Assembly (NCBI GenBank): GCA_947375085.1
Contig: CANCEQ010000117.1
Location: 1 to 9,704, forward strand
From: Flavobacteriales bacterium
Lineage (GTDB): Bacteria > Bacteroidota > Bacteroidia > Flavobacteriales > Crocinitomicaceae
DNA length: 9,704 nt
Direction of reading: 5' to 3'
The notes under the pieces were generated by a model. The model was given only the letters and a program-made list of their open reading frames with translations, searched no databases and was not told the origin of the DNA. Position 1 is the first letter of the stretch; each line of letters begins with the position of its first letter. A program made the position numbers and the translations under genes. Below are positions 6,149-9,704 of the stretch, one piece after another.

Positions 6149-6721
6149 TCAAAAGTTGGTTAAATGTTGGTAGACTTCATGAATTGGTAAACCTACAACA
6201 TTAAAATAAGATCCTTTGATGGATGTTACTCCAATAAATCCTATCCATTCTTGAATTCCGTAGCTTCCAGCTTTGTCAAAAGGTTTATAGTTTGAGACAT
6301 AATACAGAATCTCTTCGTCTGATAAATCTTTAAAAGTGACTTCTGTCGTAGTGCTAAAAGTGATTGTTTTTAGATTGGATGCGATTACAACACCTGTTGT
6401 AACAGAATGAGCTTTCCCTGATAATCGTTGAAGCATTTCTATTGCATCTTTTTCATCATTTGGTTTGCCTAATATTATATTGTCTACAATTACAACGGTA
6501 TCTGCACAAATAATAATTTCATCTTCACTCAAATCTTCTATTAATGCATTCGCTTTATTTTTAGCAATATAAATCGGGACATCCAATGGATTTAAATCGG
6601 CTGGAAAACTTTCGTCTGTATTTTTTGTTCTAATTGTGAATTCTATGCCAATTCCTGCTAATAATTCTTGTCTTCTAGGTGATTTTGATCCTAGGATTAT
6701 TTTTTTATTCGATTGAATCAT
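6149..6721 (-). CDS. maf: Maf-family nucleoside triphosphate pyrophosphatase
   Basis: Maf proteins hydrolyse nucleoside triphosphates, often dTTP, UTP or modified pyrimidine nucleotides, to the monophosphate and pyrophosphate; they clean nucleotide pools and have been tied to septum inhibition. The 190-residue protein is full length. Seen: the N-terminal LGSKSPRRQELL (10-21) binding loop with Ser12 and Arg16/Arg17, the DES motif region (36-38), the ICADTVV strand with catalytic Asp74, LGKP (84-87), FDKAGSYGIQ (148-157) and YFNVVGLPI (172-180). The KAGSYGIQ motif fits the dTTP/UTP-specific YhdE branch better than the YceF branch. Its ATG overlaps the TGA of the prenyltransferase gene as ATGA (6718-6721), so translation is probably coupled. 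It is the last gene of the minus-strand unit, followed by the palindromic terminator. Confidence 0.95.
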   Translation of the reverse strand: MIQSNKKIILGSKSPRRQELLAGIGIEFTIRTKNTDESFPADLNPLDVPIYIAKNKANALIEDLSEDEIIICADTVVIVDNIILGKPNDEKDAIEMLQRLSGKAHSVTTGVVIASNLKTITFSTTTEVTFKDLSDEEILYYVSNYKPFDKAGSYGIQEWIGFIGVTSIKGSYFNVVGLPIHEVYQHLTNF

Positions 6722-7707
6722 ATTGAGAAACTATAAGTAAACAACCAATAAAAGGGGAGTGATAATCCCAAAAGCATGGCTATTTTAATAATTAAATCAA
6801 CAAACTTTAACTGTGAACGACTTTTAGCTTTTATCAATAAAATGATGGAAATTAGATCCAATAAAAGTGCACCCAATACAGGAATAAATAATTGTATATT
6901 TTCAAAAATATTTGTTGATGAATCAAACTTTAATAAGAATAGAATTGAAAATAAAATAGGAGAGAGGATTAATAAAAGTCCTGCCATCCATTTTGTTTTA
7001 TGAACGCCATAAAGTATAGGTAATGTTTTAGCATGCAATAATTTATCTCCTTCAATGTCTTCAATGTCTTTGATAACCTCTCTTGCCAAATTTGAAGCAA
7101 AAGCAAACAAAGCAAGTATTAGAATGTAGTGACCGTGAGCCATTAGATGATAAATCCAAAAAGCGAAAGGTGTTTTTATATTTTCTAATTCAATAGTTGG
7201 CAATTCGTGGTGAATATAGAAATGAATTCCACACAAAATGGGTACTAAAGCAGTTAAAGAGGCTACAATGAAATTACCAATAAATGGTTTTCTTTTAAAA
7301 TGCATACTATAAAACCAAAGTGCATTTATTGAAAGTAAATGAATAAACATGTACCAAAAAGTATTATTTCTAGCACTTAAATAAATGGCAATACCAAAAG
7401 CTATAACATTTAATATCCAATGACTTAATATCGCCCATTTTCGATTAATGTGTTTGGTAATAATTAATTTTTCAGGTTTATTTATTCTATCTGCCTTAAC
7501 ATCAAAATAATCATTAATAATATTTCCTGCCGCTGCAATTAAAATCGTAGAAAATACGATTAAAAAGAAATCAAATTCTTCACCTCCTTTTTGAAATAAA
7601 TTAATTTGAAATAGTTGCTCATAGATGTACAAGAACAAACGGGTGCTGTACATTGTAAAAGCAATAATTACAAGGTTTAAAGGACGAATTAATCGTAGAA
7701 AGTACAT
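6718..7707 (-). CDS. UbiA-family membrane prenyltransferase
   Basis: UbiA enzymes transfer a polyprenyl chain from its diphosphate to an acceptor within the membrane. Both Asp-rich motifs are present: NDYFDVKADRINKPEK (65-80), which binds Mg-diphosphate, and REVIKDIEDIEGD (209-221). Hydrophobic stretches, roughly eight or nine, fit the multi-helix fold; clear ones are near 46-62, 93-110, 117-134, 143-160, 192-206, 240-257, 271-292 and 307-325. Length (329 residues) is slightly above the usual 280-300, partly because of an extra loop at 161-185. Flavobacterial relatives are often annotated as geranylgeranylglycerol-phosphate geranylgeranyltransferase; that name is inherited by similarity and the acceptor is unknown. 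Menaquinone (MenA) or other lipid prenylation are alternatives. It lies 2 nt after the PorE-like gene and overlaps maf by 4 nt. Confidence 0.88.
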   Translation of the reverse strand: MYFLRLIRPLNLVIIAFTMYSTRLFLYIYEQLFQINLFQKGGEEFDFFLIVFSTILIAAAGNIINDYFDVKADRINKPEKLIITKHINRKWAILSHWILNVIAFGIAIYLSARNNTFWYMFIHLLSINALWFYSMHFKRKPFIGNFIVASLTALVPILCGIHFYIHHELPTIELENIKTPFAFWIYHLMAHGHYILILALFAFASNLAREVIKDIEDIEGDKLLHAKTLPILYGVHKTKWMAGLLLILSPILFSILFLLKFDSSTNIFENIQLFIPVLGALLLDLISIILLIKAKSRSQLKFVDLIIKIAMLLGLSLPFYWLFTYSFSI

Positions 7708-7709
7708 AT

Positions 7710-9704
7710 TTATTTAATGATTTTATATTCAGTTCGACGATTCTCTTGATGAGCTGCTTCTTTTTCTTTCTCTGTTGCTAATTTTGCAATATCAGCATCA
7801 GTATGAATGTTGACAGTTTCACCATAACCTTTGTAAGTTAAACGATCAGCAACAATTCCTTGACCAATCAGATAGTTGTAAACCGATTTAGCACGATCTG
7901 TAGATAATACCTGATTTTCAGTAGCATCACCTCTTGTATCGGTATGTCCACCTAATTCAATTTTAATTGTTGGATTAGCTGTTAAGAAATCACGTAGTTT
8001 ATTCAACTCAACAAACGATTCTGAACGTAATGTAGCTTTTCCTAAATCAAAGAATACATTTTTAAGAATAGTTGGTGCATCACTTGTAATTGGAACCATT
8101 GGTACATCCATATGGAAAGCTTCTACTCCTTCTGGATTAATCAAGTTAAAGTTTTGAGAGAAGAAGTTGTATCCACTGAAAGAAACGTTTAAAGCATAAT
8201 CACGGTTAACCGGAAGAGATACCATAAATTCACCCGAAACAGCATCTGCTTCAGAATAAATAACTTCATTTCCTGTTTTTAAATCGATTAACTGAAATTT
8301 ACCAGCTAATGGTTTTTTCGTATTTACATCAAATACTTTACCTTCGAAATACAATGTTTTTGTTGGACGAAGGTTTTCAGGCATGTTGAACCAATAAATG
8401 TCTAAGTCACCATAACCACCATCACGGTTTGAAGCAAAAAAACCAACCTCACCATCAGGAGATACCATTAATGAATTTTCATCAGATTTCGTATTGATAG
8501 GGTAACCTAAATTTTCTGGTTTTGACCATTTTCCATTTTCATCTAGACGAGAGACGTATAAATCAGACCCGCCCATTCCTTTATGTCCTCTTGAAGCAAA
8601 ATACAAAGATCTTCCATCAGGGTGAATTAACACAGATTCCTCTTGAGTTGGAGTATTTATGATATCAGGTAGTCTTTGAGCTGTCCCCCAAGTACCATTT
8701 GAATTCATTTTAGATACGAAAATATCTGAGTTTGGTAATTCTCCTTTTCTGTTAACTCTTCTAATAAAATAAAGTGTTTTTCCATCAGAAGAAAGTGATG
8801 GTTGAGATTCCCAAGTGAATGAATTCACATTTCCTGGTAAGTTCACAGGGTTTGTCCAAGCTTTTCCTAATTTTTTAGTATAAAATAAATCACAACTTCC
8901 TTTTCCATCTCTTCCTTCTCCATAGTCTATATCATCTGATTGGCTAGAACAAGCCACGAAAATAAGCGATCTACCATCGGCAGAAATAGTCGGAGCTCCT
9001 TCGTTTAAAAGCGAATTAACATTTGGAGGCATTGGAACTGCTGTTCCCCAAATATTTCTATCGCTTAATTGAGAAACGTAAAAATCTTCTTGTTCTTTAT
9101 AAACTGGGACTCTTGGGTCGTCAATTCTTCGAGTAAATAAAATCGTTTTTCCATCGACGGTAATTGTTGGGTAATATTCAGGGTCAGCAGTATTTATTCC
9201 AGGTCCCATATTGATAGGGTTGAAAGGAAGAGGGTTTTTTATAGCATCTCTTGCAAAAATACAGTTTTCTCTCATTGCATATGCTTGATTTACTAAATCA
9301 GGATTTGCATTTCTGAAATTGATATAATAGTCTAGATTTTTAATTGCATTATCATAATCACCAATTAATTGTTGAGAATTAGCTAAATAGAAAAAAGTAC
9401 TACCTGTTGCACTATGATTTGGATTAATAGCCAAAGCATTTTCAAAAGAAGAAATTGCTTCTTTATTTTTACCGATTGCTTCATAAAATTCTGCAATGAC
9501 TAGGTGTGCTTCCCAAAATTTCGGATCTTTTTCAATTGCTTTCAAAAGTAAATCTATACCCTCTTGGTATTTTGGTTGACCAGTAATTTCACTTCTAGAA
9601 TTAGGAGCTTTCATCGCTTCTTCAAAATAGCTAATTGCTTTTTTGTTAGATGTAGAATATTGATTTTGAGCAATTCCACAAGAGGTAAAAGCTAAAATGT
9701 GAAG
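7710..9704 (-). CDS. PorE-like TPR / five-blade propeller / CRD / OmpA envelope protein (5' truncated by window edge)
   Basis: About 664 residues are visible; the frame is open to the window edge and the start lies outside. The first visible residues, LHILAFTSCGIAQNQ, are the end of a signal peptide, with either a lipobox-like FTSC (Cys codon 9678-9680) or a signal-peptidase I site before Gln. Numbering from the Met at 9614: TPR helices to about 125; five propeller motifs of the type PTIxxDGxxLxF (149-160, 208-219, 271-282, 327-338, 381-392), each followed by a D-[FLI]-[YF] strand; a carboxypeptidase-regulatory-like domain (421-490, FEGKVFDVNTKKPL); and an OmpA_C domain (515-634) with GHTDTRG (Asp559) and STDRAKSV (Arg574). 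This is the architecture described for PorE, a peptidoglycan-binding type IX secretion lipoprotein. Bacteroidota carry several paralogues, so the PorE role is inferred. UbiA starts 2 nt after its stop. Confidence 0.85.
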   Translation of the reverse strand, partial: LHILAFTSCGIAQNQYSTSNKKAISYFEEAMKAPNSRSEITGQPKYQEGIDLLLKAIEKDPKFWEAHLVIAEFYEAIGKNKEAISSFENALAINPNHSATGSTFFYLANSQQLIGDYDNAIKNLDYYINFRNANPDLVNQAYAMRENCIFARDAIKNPLPFNPINMGPGINTADPEYYPTITVDGKTILFTRRIDDPRVPVYKEQEDFYVSQLSDRNIWGTAVPMPPNVNSLLNEGAPTISADGRSLIFVACSSQSDDIDYGEGRDGKGSCDLFYTKKLGKAWTNPVNLPGNVNSFTWESQPSLSSDGKTLYFIRRVNRKGELPNSDIFVSKMNSNGTWGTAQRLPDIINTPTQEESVLIHPDGRSLYFASRGHKGMGGSDLYVSRLDENGKWSKPENLGYPINTKSDENSLMVSPDGEVGFFASNRDGGYGDLDIYWFNMPENLRPTKTLYFEGKVFDVNTKKPLAGKFQLIDLKTGNEVIYSEADAVSGEFMVSLPVNRDYALNVSFSGYNFFSQNFNLINPEGVEAFHMDVPMVPITSDAPTILKNVFFDLGKATLRSESFVELNKLRDFLTANPTIKIELGGHTDTRGDATENQVLSTDRAKSVYNYLIGQGIVADRLTYKGYGETVNIHTDADIAKLATEKEKEAAHQENRRTEYKIIK

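Noticed and set aside
6776..7003. Plus-strand open frame inside the UbiA gene
   Set aside because: It mirrors the membrane-helix codons of the UbiA gene and has no independent support.
9612..9614. Met codon as the start of the PorE-like protein
   Set aside because: The reading frame continues upstream to the window edge through a TPR helix and the end of a signal peptide, so this Met is internal.
1..9704. CRISPR arrays, tRNA/rRNA genes, IS ends, phage or defence genes
   Set aside because: I looked on both strands and found no repeat-spacer arrays, RNA gene landmarks, transposase motifs or defence domains. Genes are dense and of housekeeping or envelope type.

Overview
The window reads as chromosomal housekeeping DNA from a member of the Bacteroidota, most likely Flavobacteriales. 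The evidence is the strong AT bias, the absence of Shine-Dalgarno sequences, promoter -7 boxes of the Bacteroidota type TAnnTTTG, multidomain TPR / propeller / OmpA envelope proteins, and a UbiA-Maf gene pair of a kind I recall from this group. Genus cannot be fixed from the sequence alone. I see no phage, IS element, CRISPR array, tRNA or rRNA, and no intergenic stretch reaches 300 bases.

Layout. (1) 1-783, plus strand: the C-terminal ATPase half of a MutS-related protein, cut by the left window edge. It ends at a perfect 20-bp inverted repeat (801-850). (2) 2979-856, minus strand: a three-gene unit of an acidic lipoprotein of unknown function, a short serine alpha/beta hydrolase that starts on the base after the lipoprotein stop, and LolA, the periplasmic lipoprotein carrier. 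(3) 3073-3744, plus: uracil-DNA glycosylase (ung), divergent from the lipoprotein unit. (4) 3866-6059, plus: hemE (uroporphyrinogen decarboxylase) overlapped by 17 nt by a secreted OmpA-domain protein, closed by a 58-nt perfect palindrome that should terminate from both sides. (5) 9704-6149, minus: a large TPR / five-blade propeller / CRD / OmpA protein resembling PorE of the type IX secretion system (its start lies off the right edge), then a UbiA-type prenyltransferase and Maf, packed with a 2-nt gap and a 4-nt ATGA overlap.

How the genes fit together. Much of the window concerns the cell envelope: a lipoprotein, a lipoprotein carrier, two periplasmic peptidoglycan-binding OmpA-type proteins and a membrane prenyl-lipid enzyme. 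DNA maintenance (MutS-related, Ung), nucleotide-pool cleaning (Maf) and haem synthesis (HemE) are interleaved. The most informative regulatory feature is that both ung and hemE have a TAnnTTTG box only 4-6 nt before the ATG, which predicts leaderless or nearly leaderless mRNAs and settles the start codons.

I did not find a clearly new biological system. The best leads are the PorE-like architecture beside prenyl-lipid genes, the predicted leaderless promoters, the hemE/OmpA overlap, the divergent OmpA domain, the unknown lipoprotein with a possible surface-export signal, and a His-to-Pro change in the Ung catalytic loop.
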